From: Balanoglossus misakiensis
Lineage: Eukaryota; Hemichordata
DNA: 64,000 bases
Direction: 5' to 3'
Assembly: GCA_040954595.2 (NCBI GenBank)
Contig: CM082588.2
Location: forward strand, 10,788,001-10,852,000
Shown: piece after piece, positions 36,665 to 47,100 of the stretch
How positions within the stretch are numbered: position 1 is the stretch's first letter
Layout of the letters: the number at the start of each line of letters is the position of its first letter
Position numbers and translations under genes: made by a program
The notes under the pieces: model-generated
What the model was told of the DNA's origin: nothing
The model's database searches: none
The model's input: the letters and a program-made list of their open reading frames with translations, nothing else

Positions 36665-37460
36665 GATGGGTCCCTGGGATCTTTTTGCTCGTTGCTATGG
36701 GCCTTTATAGGACATTACACCCCGATTTGGACTAAGCCGTTTTCAGAGTCTAACAAGGGGCTGGTAACTAGTTGAAAATCTGCACGATTGTGTGCACACC
36801 CCATGTCCGAGTATGTTTACGGCAGCTACCGCCCGGCCATAGGCCGCCACGCTAATACGGCAAAGCAGCGGTCAGCGATAGCGTGCGCGTCCTGTAACCA
36901 CAGTAACTGGATCGAACGCTAAAAATCCAATGTTTTGTACACAGAGATTTTGTACCGTTCACGAAAATCCCTAAGGCTTTTTTCATAGGCCACGTACGCC
37001 AGTCAAATTTGACCTGCTTGTTGAGAACGTACTTCCGCACAGTGTGACGGATCGTTTTTTTCTGTTTTCGTCGTGCTAAGAAGCGATACCGGTGGAAGAG
37101 TGCGTCCAAAAACACCCAAAATCAATGACTTTTTCAGATGTGGTACGGGTATGCTGAAATCGTAGGATACAACGATAATATTCGAAAACAAAATCCGTCA
37201 CGATCTTCCCTGGTTCAAGCAACTAATGAATACGTATCAAGTTCGTTTTTGAGGTCACGGAATAAAAAGCCTTAGGCTTTTGAAATTTGACCTAGCTAAT
37301 TTGCATATCAATGGCGTCAGGGGGCGCGCGCTCACAATCGTGCAGATTTTCAACTAGTTACCAGCCCCTTGTTAGACTCTGAAAACGGCTTAGTCCAAAT
37401 CGGGGTGTAATGTCCTATAAAGGCCCATAGCAACGAGCAAAAAGATCCTAGGGACCCATC
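36665..37460. mobile_element. 796-bp TTAA-flanked element with ~128-bp TIRs
   Basis: The left arm 36,665-36,794 (GATGGGTCCCTGGGATCTTT...) is repeated inverted at 37,333-37,460 with about one mismatch. TTAA flanks both sides (36,661-36,664 and 37,461-37,464). The interior has no transposase, and an 87-codon minus frame looks accidental. TTAA targets are used by piggyBac and Kolobok superfamilies, and I cannot choose between them. Arm identity suggests a young insertion. Removing it restores D-A-D-L-K-H-L-A-G-F across the junction. Confidence 0.93.
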
Positions 37461-37797
37461 TTAAAACATCTGGCAGGGTTCAATCATAAAGGGGGAACTT
37501 CGGAACCCTAGTTCAGTGTACAAATTTCAAGCTAACTCATCGCTTCCCAACACAAATTTGGGAACGTATGTTTAGATGTCTTGTCAATTCCTTTTTGAAT
37601 CAGAGGGGTGAAACCCATAATACCCAGCACTGTCCCTTAGATACAGAAACAGTCCAAAAATGTTTACTAGAAGCTGTCACAAAATGTTTGGAATGTACTG
37701 AAGATAAAGCTGATCATATTGACAAAATTAATGGTGACCTTAAGGCTCAACTTACTGGCTTGCAAGAGGAATTTCAGATTTTTTGTGACAGAACATA
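37461..37797 (+). pseudogene. DUF6589-like region, second part
   Basis: Resumes as LKHLAGFNHKGGTSEP-stop. After frame breaks it becomes open from 37,568 (MFRCLVNSFLNQRGETHNTQ) to 37,797 (LTGLQEEFQIFCDR-stop). Downstream at about 37,921-38,036 a further frame EKYVEELECKFQNQNLKAIE may continue it after an acceptor TTTTATCTAG, so a short intron at 37,798-37,920 is possible. Confidence 0.5.
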
Positions 37798-38361
37798 GTA
37801 CGATATTTTACCCACAAGTCTCCGTTATTTGTATCATCGAAGGTTGCCCATTTAATAACTTTTTCTGTTTTAGATACTAACAATGATATGAAGTACATAT
37901 AAATCTATTTATTTTTATCTAGGAAAAGTACGTTGAGGAATTAGAATGTAAATTTCAAAATCAAAATTTAAAAGCCATAGAAATCAAAGTATCAATGTAC
38001 TGCAAATGTCACACTTTAGGGGAAACAAGCAATGACTAACTGAGGTGGCCAGTCTCTGTTGAAAGTTAACATGTAAATTTCCATTGTTCTGTCAATAGAA
38101 AAAATCAATATCTTTTTGTTTGATTAAACAGGTTTTACAAGTGACCCTGTTTTACTCCAAACTTTTTTGTATGGCTGGCTATGCAATTGCTTGATTATTT
38201 TATAAAATTCGTATCTCCTCTCTCAATAATGCATAATTTTCTAAATCATTTGAAATGGTAATTGACAATAAGATTCACCTTAAAAGTAAGATCTCAAAAT
38301 TTATATTAGTGGTGTACAATTCTCTCTACACATGTTAACTTTGCCTGGTTTGACTGAGTAA

Positions 38362-39075
38362 ATGATTGTACAAATCAGAATGAATCATGGGATATTTCAC
38401 GTACTGTGCAGAAGGGCAAATACAGACAAAACTTTCAAATTTTGGGTTAGATTTATAGAGGACGATTTGTTTGCATACATGTCTTTGTACATTGCAATAA
38501 GGTCAGGAAATTGGAACCTTCGAATATTGGCTTTGAAACAAATGAACCCACTGTTCCATGCATATGACCGATCCCTGTACTTGAGGTTAATTCCCAGACA
38601 TCTCGCTGACCTTCTGAAGATGCCAAACTCTCTGTTGTTACATTTCAAAGCAGGTGGTTTTGTTTGCAATTTGTCAGGCTCAACTTGGGTTAATGTAGCA
38701 CTAGATGAAGCCCATGAAATGTGTGTCAATAAAGATGTTAAAGCTGCATTGCATACTTCTACAGGTGGGTTAATGGAGAGAATAGCAATTTATTTACCCT
38801 ATAGAGCTATGGCTGCCAAGAATCTAAAAGATCAGTTATTTCCTTTCCAAAATGAAACCCATAATTCAGTTAGCGTACATAAAATAAATGAGTCAAACTG
38901 CAGGTTGTATATCAATTGTCTTGAAGGTGCTGATGTATTTTCACCACTTAATACCGCCAGGGAGCTAACTAATATATTTTCAGATGACACAGCGAAAAAT
39001 AGCGTCAAGGACACTGTGGTCCCATTTGAGGATTATGTAGAAACAGTGACACACCAGAATAAAAATTACAGGTGA
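38362..39075 (+). pseudogene. DUF6589-like region, third part (LDEAHE segment)
   Basis: A 237-codon open frame with KFWVRFIEDDLFAYMSLYIA, IRSGNWNLRILALKQMNPLF, HAYDRSLYLRLIPRHLADLL and VNVALDEAHEMCVNKDVKAA. The run F-W-x-x-F-I...Y..L...IR.GNW.LR..ALK.M..LF.A and the L-D-E-A-H-E-x-x-x-N-K motif are conserved in the multi-copy invertebrate gene group that I associate with DUF6589. I do not know the biochemical role. This is the best-preserved segment of the gene. Its last 25 codons (KNSVKDTVVPF...) overlap a 32-bp sequence repeated elsewhere in the window and may not be original coding sequence. Confidence 0.6.
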
Positions 39076-39084
39076 CATTGCAAG

Positions 39085-40085
39085 CAGATATGATCTTACG
39101 ATATAGAAATATGGAATGTAAAAACATTAACAAGGAACATGCCCAAAAATTGACCAAAAATTGTCTGTACAAACACATATGAGAAGCAACTTCTTTCAGT
39201 CAGCCCTGGAACAGACAGACAGACAGACACACACACACACACACACACACACTGACCTGCCACTGGTAATTAAAAATTTAATAGCCCATGGTCTCTCTGA
39301 CAGCTGGCTTATTGAAGTTATGTAAACATGTCTAAGTTGGGGGTAACGACTCCTTGTAAACAGTAACTTTCAAAACAACTGGATAATTGGTTAAGGAGAA
39401 GATTTGCTAACCAAAAACAAAGAAACTTTCATAAAAACTCGTTAAATATTGAATATTTCTGATATCAGAATTGAATAAAAGTTGCACATATACATGTATG
39501 TGTTATGAAATTATATCCCAAATTTCAAAGCAATCAGAGAAAAAACAAATTTCAAAGCAATCAACAAGCAGTTTCACAAAAGATATTTGTTCAAAAGTGG
39601 CAAAAACACAAAATTGTACAATACCTTACCTCAATCACTACAAGGAACATGCTGCCAAAGTTCTATGCAATATGACAAACAGTTTCAGGAAAACAATTTT
39701 TGACAAAAATTGCAAAAGTTTCCCCGATAACACATTTATGAAAATATCACATTTTTTACAACATATTACTTGACTTACACCTACGAACATGCCTACCAAA
39801 TTGCAAAGCAATCTGGCATGCGGTTTTAAAGAAAAATAAATTGACCAAAAATGGCAAATATTGCTCAAAATTATAAATATGCAAATTTTGCAACAATTTG
39901 AACAAAACTATGGTTACTCAGACAACCATTAGGAAGCTTCATGCTAAATTTCAAAGAAGTAAGCCCATCACTTTCAGAAATGAAGACTTTTTACTAATAA
40001 CATGGAAAAATACAAAAAAATGCATAAAAAATAGGTAATCAATAATATTAGCTCAAAACATACATCAATTGTAAGCCAAACAAGA
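39085..40085 (-). repeat. Inserted block of a dispersed AT-rich repeat
   Basis: Degenerate units with GAACATGCCTACCAAATTGC and AAAGCAATCTGGCATGCG separate two coding segments of the gene. The same units occur in the opposite orientation at 53.3-54.8 and 56.9-57.4 kb. It also holds a (GACA)n/(CA)n microsatellite at 39,213-39,252. Confidence 0.65.
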
Positions 40086-40093
40086 GAAAACTA

Positions 40094-41007
40094 GTGAACT
40101 TCTTGTCAGCCACATCTTTAAAAATAATTGTGCCGGCTCTGCAAGGTGATCAGGTCCTCATTACAGCAGGTGGCTTTGATGGAGAAAATAGGGACAAGAA
40201 TCTTTTCGTTGGTAGTAATGGAATTGTGTCTGAGTGGGAAGCCAAAAGTTGTCATGAAGAAGCTGACAGTAGATGCATCCTTCATGCAGTTCAGTCCTCT
40301 TACAAGAAAGGTGTTATTTACTCCCCTGATACCGATACTTATCATGTTCTCCTCCCAGTACTATATCAACATGTTCAAAAGGAGATATTTGTACAACTTG
40401 ATAATGATTTATCAAATCTCACTTATTTAGACATGAATCAATTCAAATCAGATTTAAATTTAGACCCTGATTTGCAACATATTCCCCTCCAATATTTAGG
40501 CAAAATATTTCAAACACTGTTCATATGCACAGGTTGTGACTATACTTTGCAGGCATCGGAAGGAAATCTTTCTACAAGACATTTTTTCAATACTCTGAAT
40601 TTATAACTAGTGGCACCCTTATACCTGGAACACTGATAGACACAACAGTAGACAGTGTAGGGAATGGAATTTTCGCTTTCATACGTTTAAAAGGTAGTGT
40701 TTATGTTAAGAAACATTTCCAAGCATTTGATGCATGTCATCCTTTTGAACTTTATCGACAAGTAGCCAGTGTCACTAACAGTCTTAAAGATAACCACATC
40801 AAATGGCTTACATATATACGAGAAACAATTTGCCCACGTATCCAGTATGAGGAAGAATGTATCCCTTCCTTTGAAGCCCTACAACTGCACTGGAAAAGAT
40901 CATGCTGGGTCTCTCAGTTATGGTCCCAGGCCGATCAGTGCCATGTTACGTTTCCCTTATTCAATAATTATGGATACAGACTAAGCAACGGCGAACTTGA
41001 TATTATT
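40094..41007 (+). pseudogene. FEN/XPG-like nuclease region of the element gene
   Basis: The frame from 40,094 reads IIVPALQGDQVLITAGGFDG, then SCHEEADSRCILHAVQSSYK, GVIYSPDTDTYHVLLPVLYQ and LFICTGCDYTLQ. It then shifts by one base near 40,548 to FAGIGRKSFYKTFFQYSEFI and continues to IKWLTYIRETICPRIQYEEE, EALQLHWKRSCWVSQLWSQA and RLSNGELDII, ending at TAG 41,008 (TGG, Trp, expected). The series E-A-D, S-P-D-T-D, T-G-C-D-Y and G-I-G-R-K follows the order of acidic and helix-hairpin-helix motifs of FEN1/XPG nucleases (E-A-E, D-x-D, G-S-D-Y, G-I-G). I infer a PIN/FEN-fold nuclease. Two mutations break it. Confidence 0.6.
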
Positions 41008-41010
41008 TAG

Positions 41011-41490
41011 GACAGTGATGCCAATTTAGAAAAAGTGAAAAATAATTTGGAGTTGCTAACAAAAGGGTGTGGCTGCAAAAAGATGCCAACTTGTAATAGC
41101 AGATGTTGTAAATGTTATAAGACCCACAATGGTTGTGGCCCTGCGTGTCGATGTAATGACTCCAGTAATCCACATAATGGGAATCCTGGATTCTGTACCA
41201 CATCGAAAAAGTATGGGGTATGCCCAAAATATACAGATAAGTCACCACTATTAGAATCACCATCACCAATCACTGATACTGAACATCATAATATGGAAAA
41301 TAGCATTGATGCAATTTTACAGGAGTCACATGAATTTGACATTTTAAGAGAAGAAGAGGGAAATATTTACGAGACTGATTCTGACTTTGACGAACTGACT
41401 GATGAATATAACTGGACGGAAGAAAAACAAACTGATTATTCAAAGAATGGTGATTGTGATTCCAATGATGGTGACTGTGATGACATTTAA
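41011..41490 (+). CDS. CXC (tesmin/TSO1-like) cysteine cluster and acidic tail
   Basis: In the same frame as the segment before the TAG: DSDANLEKVKNNLELLTKGC, then CKKMPTCNSRCCKCYKTHNG, CGPACRCNDSSN. The C-x-C-K-K...C...C-C-K-C-Y...C-G-P-x-C-x-C spacing is the CXC/CRC zinc-binding module of tesmin/TSO1/LIN54-type DNA-binding proteins, with one copy here instead of two. A Ser/Thr-rich linker and an Asp/Glu-rich tail (EEEGNIYETDSDFDELTDEY) lead to TAA at 41,488-41,490. It was probably the C-terminal DNA-binding end of the long gene. Now it is separated from the rest by a nonsense codon. Confidence 0.7.
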   Translation, partial: DSDANLEKVKNNLELLTKGCGCKKMPTCNSRCCKCYKTHNGCGPACRCNDSSNPHNGNPGFCTTSKKYGVCPKYTDKSPLLESPSPITDTEHHNMENSIDAILQESHEFDILREEEGNIYETDSDFDELTDEYNWTEEKQTDYSKNGDCDSNDGDCDDI

Positions 41491-41574
41491 TGAATCATCA
41501 AAGAAATTGATTTGGTCTTTTGGGGGTTGCAGCCCTGTTGTGGTTTCAGTCATACCTTTTCAATCGCACCCAGT

Positions 41575-42548
41575 GTGTATGTGTTAATTTCAGACATGGT
41601 TACTATAACCGTGTTCCAAACAATCACCATTTTATCCGCTTGACACTGCGGTAACACAACGATCACTTCTTTGTCCTCTACTTTTTAATATGTACACTTC
41701 TCCATTAGGGAAATTAGTTTCTAGTCATGGATGCCTGTATATAGCTTTTATGCAGATGGCTCTTCATTGTCTTTTACCAACGAGAATGCTCCCAGAATGC
41801 TTTATGCGGTACTGGATGTCTGAAAATGTCTTGTGTTTAAATAACGATAAGACTGAATTTGTTATTTTTTCTGCTACTTCGGGTAATCTATCTGCCAGAG
41901 GGATTACAGAAATTCATGTGATGCTCTGAAACCTGTTCATTGTCTGACAATGATTGCACAGATCTGCCATTCAGTCGCTTTTCATTTGCAGCATATTGCA
42001 CTTGTCTGTAAATATTTATCTCAAGCCGCCACAGAGCAATAAAGTTCCTGCTTTTGTTGCATTTCGAATAGATTTGTGTAATTCACTTTTATTTGGGCTC
42101 CCTAAGTACGAGATCAGTCGTATTCAAGTTCAAAATATTGCTGCTAGTTCCAAAATCACCTTTTACATCAATGCAATTTCAGTTGCATTGGTTACCTGTG
42201 TCTGATCGTATTGTTTTCAAGATGTTATTTCTTATTTTTGAATTCATTCATAGACTTGGACCATCATATCTGTCTGATATGATCAAATTATATGTTCCAA
42301 ATCGAAACTTGAAGTCAGCTGATCAGCTCAAACTCTGTCATGTTCAGCCCAATGCAATGATGACAACAAAAGTCAAAACAAAATTGCTTGCCTTCAGACA
42401 CAAATATTTATTGCACATATCATCAGCGAATAAAGGGAAATGGTTTCGAAGTTACAGTTGGCATTTTGCATATTCGAAACATCTACTTATATCCCAGGCC
42501 ATGATACGGAGAAAAAAAAATACACCAGCTGTGCTCCTCACACGTACG
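41575..42548 (+). mobile_element. CR1/Rex-like LINE reverse transcriptase relic
   Basis: Fragments appear in shifted frames: SLLCPLLFNMYTSPLGKLVS (the G-S-x-L-x-P-L-L-F-x-x-Y block), FYADGSSLSF at 41,746-41,775 (RT active-site YADD with the second Asp changed to Gly), NDKTEFVIFSATSG, FRIDLCNSLLFGLPKYEISR, LHWLPVSDRIVFKMLFLIFE and LGPSYLSDMIKLYVPNRNLK. The order matches the RT core through the C-terminal region of CR1-type elements. Many frameshifts and large deletions mean it is inactive. It lies between the CXC end and the right inverted repeat. Confidence 0.85.
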
Positions 42549-43134
42549 TAGTCATGTATGGTAAACCTGGCATTCTGTCCATATGGGACCTACATTTGTA
42601 GGCGATTGATCGATGTTGTGTCGAAATCAGGCCAGTAATTAAGTTAAAACTTGGCTAATATGTTACCTTAGGGTGTTATCCATTATCCAGTAACTGTTTT
42701 ACTTAAGAATTGCCTTTCAAAGACTGTTTCCCCATGGTAAACTTATCGTTTCACGATCAATGCAACACTTCCTGTTACGCAAGCATTTCAAATTAATTTC
42801 TTTTCACGGATGTTGGGACCGATATTAGACCTCTCTATCAGGAAAGTTTGGTTACTTTCTGAGGTCGTTTTCAAATGATTTTTGACACGTTTGTGGACGT
42901 CTCTTTCGGGGTCACCAACATACCACCGAAAACACGTTAAAAACTTTTACTATTACCACAGATTTTCATAAAATTTACGTATGCAGTGAAAAATGGGAAT
43001 CACTTTCGTAATTTATCCAGCTAACATGGTATTTTATTGCACAACAGAGCGTAAAAATCAAGTTGAAAATCACCTTGAAAACTGGCCTATTGCCGTCTGT
43101 TTGAAAGTTAACGGTCGCTCGCTTGATGAACTTT
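42549..43134. other. No gene seen
   Basis: Spacer between the LINE relic and the right inverted repeat. No exon or element was recognised. Confidence 0.4.
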
Positions 43135-43315
43135 CATATGCAAATGAGCACCGTGCGATCTGACTGTGTATATGTACTCCGTGTAGACTGAATGGGACCA
43201 CTGTGTCCTTGACGCAATTTTTTACACTTATCAGGTATATGTTGACTAACACAAGCCAAAATATCACCAACTCATCTGAGAAATCTTATCCCAGGTCCTA
43301 AGGTTGTGAGATTAA

Positions 43316-43714
43316 TAGAATCTCACACTCCCAAGGACTAGGGGTCATAATTCTGACATGAGTTGGGGATTTTATGTCCCACACAAGCCGCAGGCGAGTG
43401 TGGGACAAAATATCCCTGACGAGTGTGGGAAATATGATCATAGGTCCTTTGTGTATGAGATTATATTTCTCACACGGGCAAAAATTAGCTAAATTCGTCT
43501 TAAAACATTGAATAAATGACTCTTGAATTGTCATCTGGCATGTAGTTTCTTTATCGTGTCATTGGATAACATTTAGCGCACGTTATTAAAAAACGCTTTG
43601 TCATCCAATCGGCGCTCGCGTCATATACAGCTTTCGATTCAGTGAGTGTGTGGGATTGATTTGTTCTCACACTCTGATCCCACACTCTCAGCATGCCAGG
43701 AGTGTGAGAATCTA
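43316..43714. mobile_element. 399-bp TTAA-flanked MITE
   Basis: Ends TAGAATCTCACACTCC and, inverted, TAGATTCTCACACTCC, with TTAA on both sides (43,312-43,315 and 43,715-43,718). Internal GTGTGGGA/TCCCACAC motifs recur in both orientations. There is no coding capacity. Confidence 0.8.
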
Positions 43715-44035
43715 TTAAGATCTACGAGTTTGAAATCTTAGGTGAAGATTTTATCAATTTCACTGCCAACCATGTAGGGCATACTGGGATATGTGTACAT
43801 GCCAAAGCACAAACAGTTATGACCTGACAGCTCAGTTTGTAGATCATTTCTACAAATCCACAAAGAAACTCAAAGTTTAGAAAAGTCAGGCCTGTTAGAA
43901 ATATTATAAATATCACTGTTAATACTAATTTCAAAGCCATGTGAATTTGTTCACTTTATGGAAATTTTTAAAGGAAGGGAGGATTGGTATTGACTTGAAT
44001 AATTACAACGGATGTTTTTTTCTCTCTATTTTCAG

Positions 44036-44155
44036 ATGTGAATGAGTGTTCAGATTCTGTTTGTGCTGGAGGTTTTCTCAATGCAGAGGGTGGATTCAGC
44101 TGTAGTTGTGGTGATGATGGTTTCTCTCTGAGTGCAGAGCATGTCAATTGTTTAG
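44036..44155 (+). pseudogene. EGF-like exon 3, one cysteine lost
   Basis: A 120-nt phase 1-1 exon (acceptor CTATTTTCAG, donor TTAG|GTAAGT). It reads DVNECSDSVCAGGFLNAEGG then FSCSCGDDGFSLSAEHVNCL. Cys3 is replaced by Phe (TTT for TGT), and the other five cysteines are present. No stop occurs. The loss of one disulfide partner would be damaging to a normal EGF fold, so it may be a relic. Confidence 0.78.
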
Positions 44156-46010
44156 GTAAGTTTTTTTTGAGTGGGGAGGGGATAGGTCAACAATGGATTT
44201 GCATTTCCTGCTTCAAAAGGGCGCTTACAGAAGTTGTAAGTGACAGACTTTACTGTCAGTCACCATGTTAAAACAGAAAATAATTAAAAGTTATCAGGCA
44301 CTTTCCATAGTTAGAAATTTAAAAAAATAGCGTCAAGGACACCTGGTGCTCTCTCAGTGTGTAGTGGCTGATGAGCAGCATGTTTGGAGAACAGTGGTTT
44401 GGTATATGGGTGAAAGGAACAATTTGCAAACACCAAGGTGAAATGCTGAACTGTTTTGCTCATGTAATATTGAATGAAGCTTGATAAGGTGGGTGCTTGG
44501 CAGAGGGAAAAACCACTTGTCAATGGCTCTAATAACTGTTTTAAATTTAGTCTTAAAATGGCCCGCACACACAAATGGCCTCACACAAATATATTCTGTC
44601 ATTTCCCTCTCAGATTTTGTATCTTATGTTATACTGATGGAATTCATTGTGTATTGTCGTATCAAATTGCACCAGTGCAAGCTATGAGAAATGTGTTTTG
44701 AAAAAAAAACAGTGCAAGTAGAAGCACTAGTCTAAACGTGAAAGAAATATATTTTGAAAAAAAATATCAGACAGCATTCAAGATCAGCTTAAGTGTTTTG
44801 ATAAAAAGTTCTCCATTTTCAAGTATATAGGTAATGTCATGTGCTGACTATAGTAGTGTAGGTGTTAGCAAAAAAATACATGAATTGTTCAAACAGAAAG
44901 TTCAATCATTTAGTTTCCCCAGTTTATGGGAGCATAGCAGTTGTGAACATAGTATATGAAATAATTTTAAAAAGTCATTGCTCTCTGGTCCATCATTTTC
45001 GGTAGAAGTGACCTGATTTCACATCAATAGTTTCCCACCTGTCATTTCCAGCTAATTTCATGTAGAACAAAACTCTTATACAACATAATGACATTTCTAG
45101 AACTTATTTTTGCTGGTTGGGCCCACAGACTAACACTAGTCGTTCTAAAAAGAAACTTCCATAACAACCTGTACGCTTGACGCGTTCAAGTCAAGGCACA
45201 CCTAACCAATTCAAAATATGCAAATTAGAAAAAGACGCATATGCATTATTTGTGTCCCCAGAGACACACACAGGAAATCAAGCGAGTGCGGCCACTAGCT
45301 GGAAGAGCTGAATTCAATGTATTGCCTTACAATGTTCATGATACAGGGGGGGGGGGGGGGGGGGGTGATGATCAATGAACAGAACAGCGGTCCAATTTCA
45401 CGCATTGTAGTGCACTGATCGTGGCAAGTTGATCATGGCAAAACAAATGACGATGTTAGATAGCAGTTCTTCACAAGTTTGACCAATTTGTATGAAAATC
45501 GTCTCGCCAAACACAACTGTTTTCTCGCGGGTAGTGAAAACACTGCTGGCTAATCCGTTCCGATTTCTGTCACTGTTCCAATTCTTCCTCAACACCTCAA
45601 AGCTACACACCACCGCCAAAAACATAAAGCTACACACCCCTACTAGAAAATGGTATGAATTCTTGACGGACGGAAGTAGTTTGACAGACGGAAGTAGTAG
45701 CTCATACCCAACTTGACAGACTCCTCTGTTTACACTTCGGAGCCAAAACAATGAGTTTGTTGTCTTATGCATGATATTTTTGGCTTTCAAACACTACCTT
45801 GTTAAATGTTATTTGGTTACTACATTGTTTGTTTATCAGTATTCAGTACTGGTACAGATAAACATATGATATGACCAAGTTGTATGCCAGATGATATTTA
45901 TTAAGTTTCACACAATTTTGCTCTCTTGTCGTATATTTTCAAATGTCCACTCAAAGACAACTGTAATTCACATGTATTCATTCTAATACATTTTATGATA
46001 TTCCCTGCAG
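44156..46010. other. Intron-like DNA with a poly-G tract
   Basis: No exon was recognised. A run of about 20 G lies at 45,347-45,366. A 130-codon minus frame at 45,398-45,790 has no domain and I reject it. A 20-bp copy of a sequence found inside the element gene (AAAAATAGCGTCAAGGACAC) is at 44,323-44,342. Confidence 0.45.
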
Positions 46011-46120
46011 ATGACAATGAGTGCGATCAAGCTGGTTGGTCACCATGCCAACGAGTATGTTACAACACACCAACCAGTTACCAGTGTGGTTGCAGACCAG
46101 GATTCAACATACATGCGTTG
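46011..46120 (+). CDS. EGF-like exon 4, ends in phase 0
   Basis: Acceptor ATTCCCTGCAG, donor GTTG|GTGAGT. It reads DDNECDQAGWSPCQRVCYNT then PTSYQCGCRPGFNIHAL. Cys1-5 are present, and the segment holding Cys6 is missing because the exon ends after H-A-L. Length 110 nt, entering in phase 1 and leaving in phase 0, unlike the symmetric EGF exons before it. The phase 0 exit matches the entry of the Gln-rich exon at 48,198. Confidence 0.7.
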
Positions 46121-46261
46121 GTGAGTATCTACAATTTGGAGAGAAAGTAAGATGTATGGGTTTGTACTTAGTGTCTTATACATGTATATGTGACACTGAA
46201 ATCATATATTGTACAATCAGTCATTGGTAAATGTCGGCTATTCATGACACAAATCAACATA

Positions 46262-46446
46262 CAGTCAAACCTGTTTTAGTGGCCACCTCTATTAGGCAGC
46301 CACCTCTATATAGTGGCCACTTTATTCTAGTCCCTGTGCAATTTACATCTACATTAATTGACTTTCTACAAGGTATAATGGCCACTTATCTATAAAGGCC
46401 AGTTTAGAAAAGTCCCTTCACTAGCCATAATGAGCAGGTTTGACTG
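46262..46446. mobile_element. CAGTCAAACCTG MITE, second copy
   Basis: Left CAGTCAAACCTGTTTTAG next to TA, and right inverted CAGTCAAACCTGCTC with the outer TA mutated to CT. Interior repeats of GTGGCCAC/TATAGTGG pair with each other. Confidence 0.75.
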
Positions 46447-46904
46447 CTGTTGTGTTGATTTCTGTCTTTTTTACGTGTAACACAATCATGACATTTTTCA
46501 TAAAGAGGGCAGCCTTCCAAAATAAAGTGTCATCTCAATGCAGACAATGTGAAAAAGGCGGTCAGTAGAGTACTGCTCGAGCTCATCTAGTTTGTTGTAT
46601 ACATGATACAAGTTGCGTGTAAAACTGACCTTACAATAAAATGTGGCTGTCGAACATAAGTCCCAACTATAGTGTTGATACACAAGACAATCAAGTTTTT
46701 ACTTTGTGACCAACTGGCCTCATGTTTGCATCTTGGAAGGGTAACATGACTGCATAGCAATGTTTTATTAAAATTTGGTACATAGAGAAATGGACTACTG
46801 TGACAGTATTGACTCTGGGAACTATGTAGATGATGCCCAGCCTAAAATACTGACTCTCTGCAATTATATTTTTTAGCATTTTTGTTCAATTGCACTTTCA
46901 AGTA

Positions 46905-47074
46905 CAGTCAAACCTGTCTAACACCAAAGGGACTGAAGAAATTGTTCAGATTGCAGGTGTACAATTTAAAGAGGTTCTTTCAACATGTGGTTCTATGTCA
47001 AAAGGTTTGAACAATGTCTTTGAAATAGACAGGTTTCCAGATTAGACAGGGTTCGGTTGAGACAGGTTTTACTG
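46905..47074. mobile_element. CAGTCAAACCTG MITE, third copy
   Basis: Left CAGTCAAACCTGTCTAAC and right inverted CAGTAAAACCTGTCTC, with TA on both sides (46,903-46,904 and 47,075-47,076). Confidence 0.75.
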
Positions 47075-47100
47075 TATTTTGATACATGCTCTGGCTTAAC

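Larger units (their letters stand above)
32192..43168. mobile_element. About 11 kb inverted-repeat-bounded composite element
   Basis: ACAGTCAGATCGCACGGTAC (32,192 on) returns inverted at 43,135-43,168 as ACAGTCAGATCGCACGGTGC, and the match continues through CTCATT and CATATG, about 33 bp with few changes. TGTA lies immediately outside each end (a possible 4-bp target duplication). Nearly all of the OTU/nuclease/CXC gene lies inside, all on the plus strand, together with later insertions. Excluding those, the core would be about 6-7 kb. The alternative is that the two ends are oppositely oriented copies of a dispersed repeat that happen to flank the gene. Similar sequence just outside the right end leaves this open. 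Confidence 0.5.

Noticed and set aside
36852-37191. Transposase inside the TTAA element
   Set aside because: The two short minus frames show no DDE/D motif and the element is only 796 bp. It is non-autonomous.
45398-45790. 130-codon minus-strand frame
   Set aside because: No motif, no splice context, composition like surrounding DNA, and it overlaps short direct repeats (GACGGACGGAAGTAGT type).
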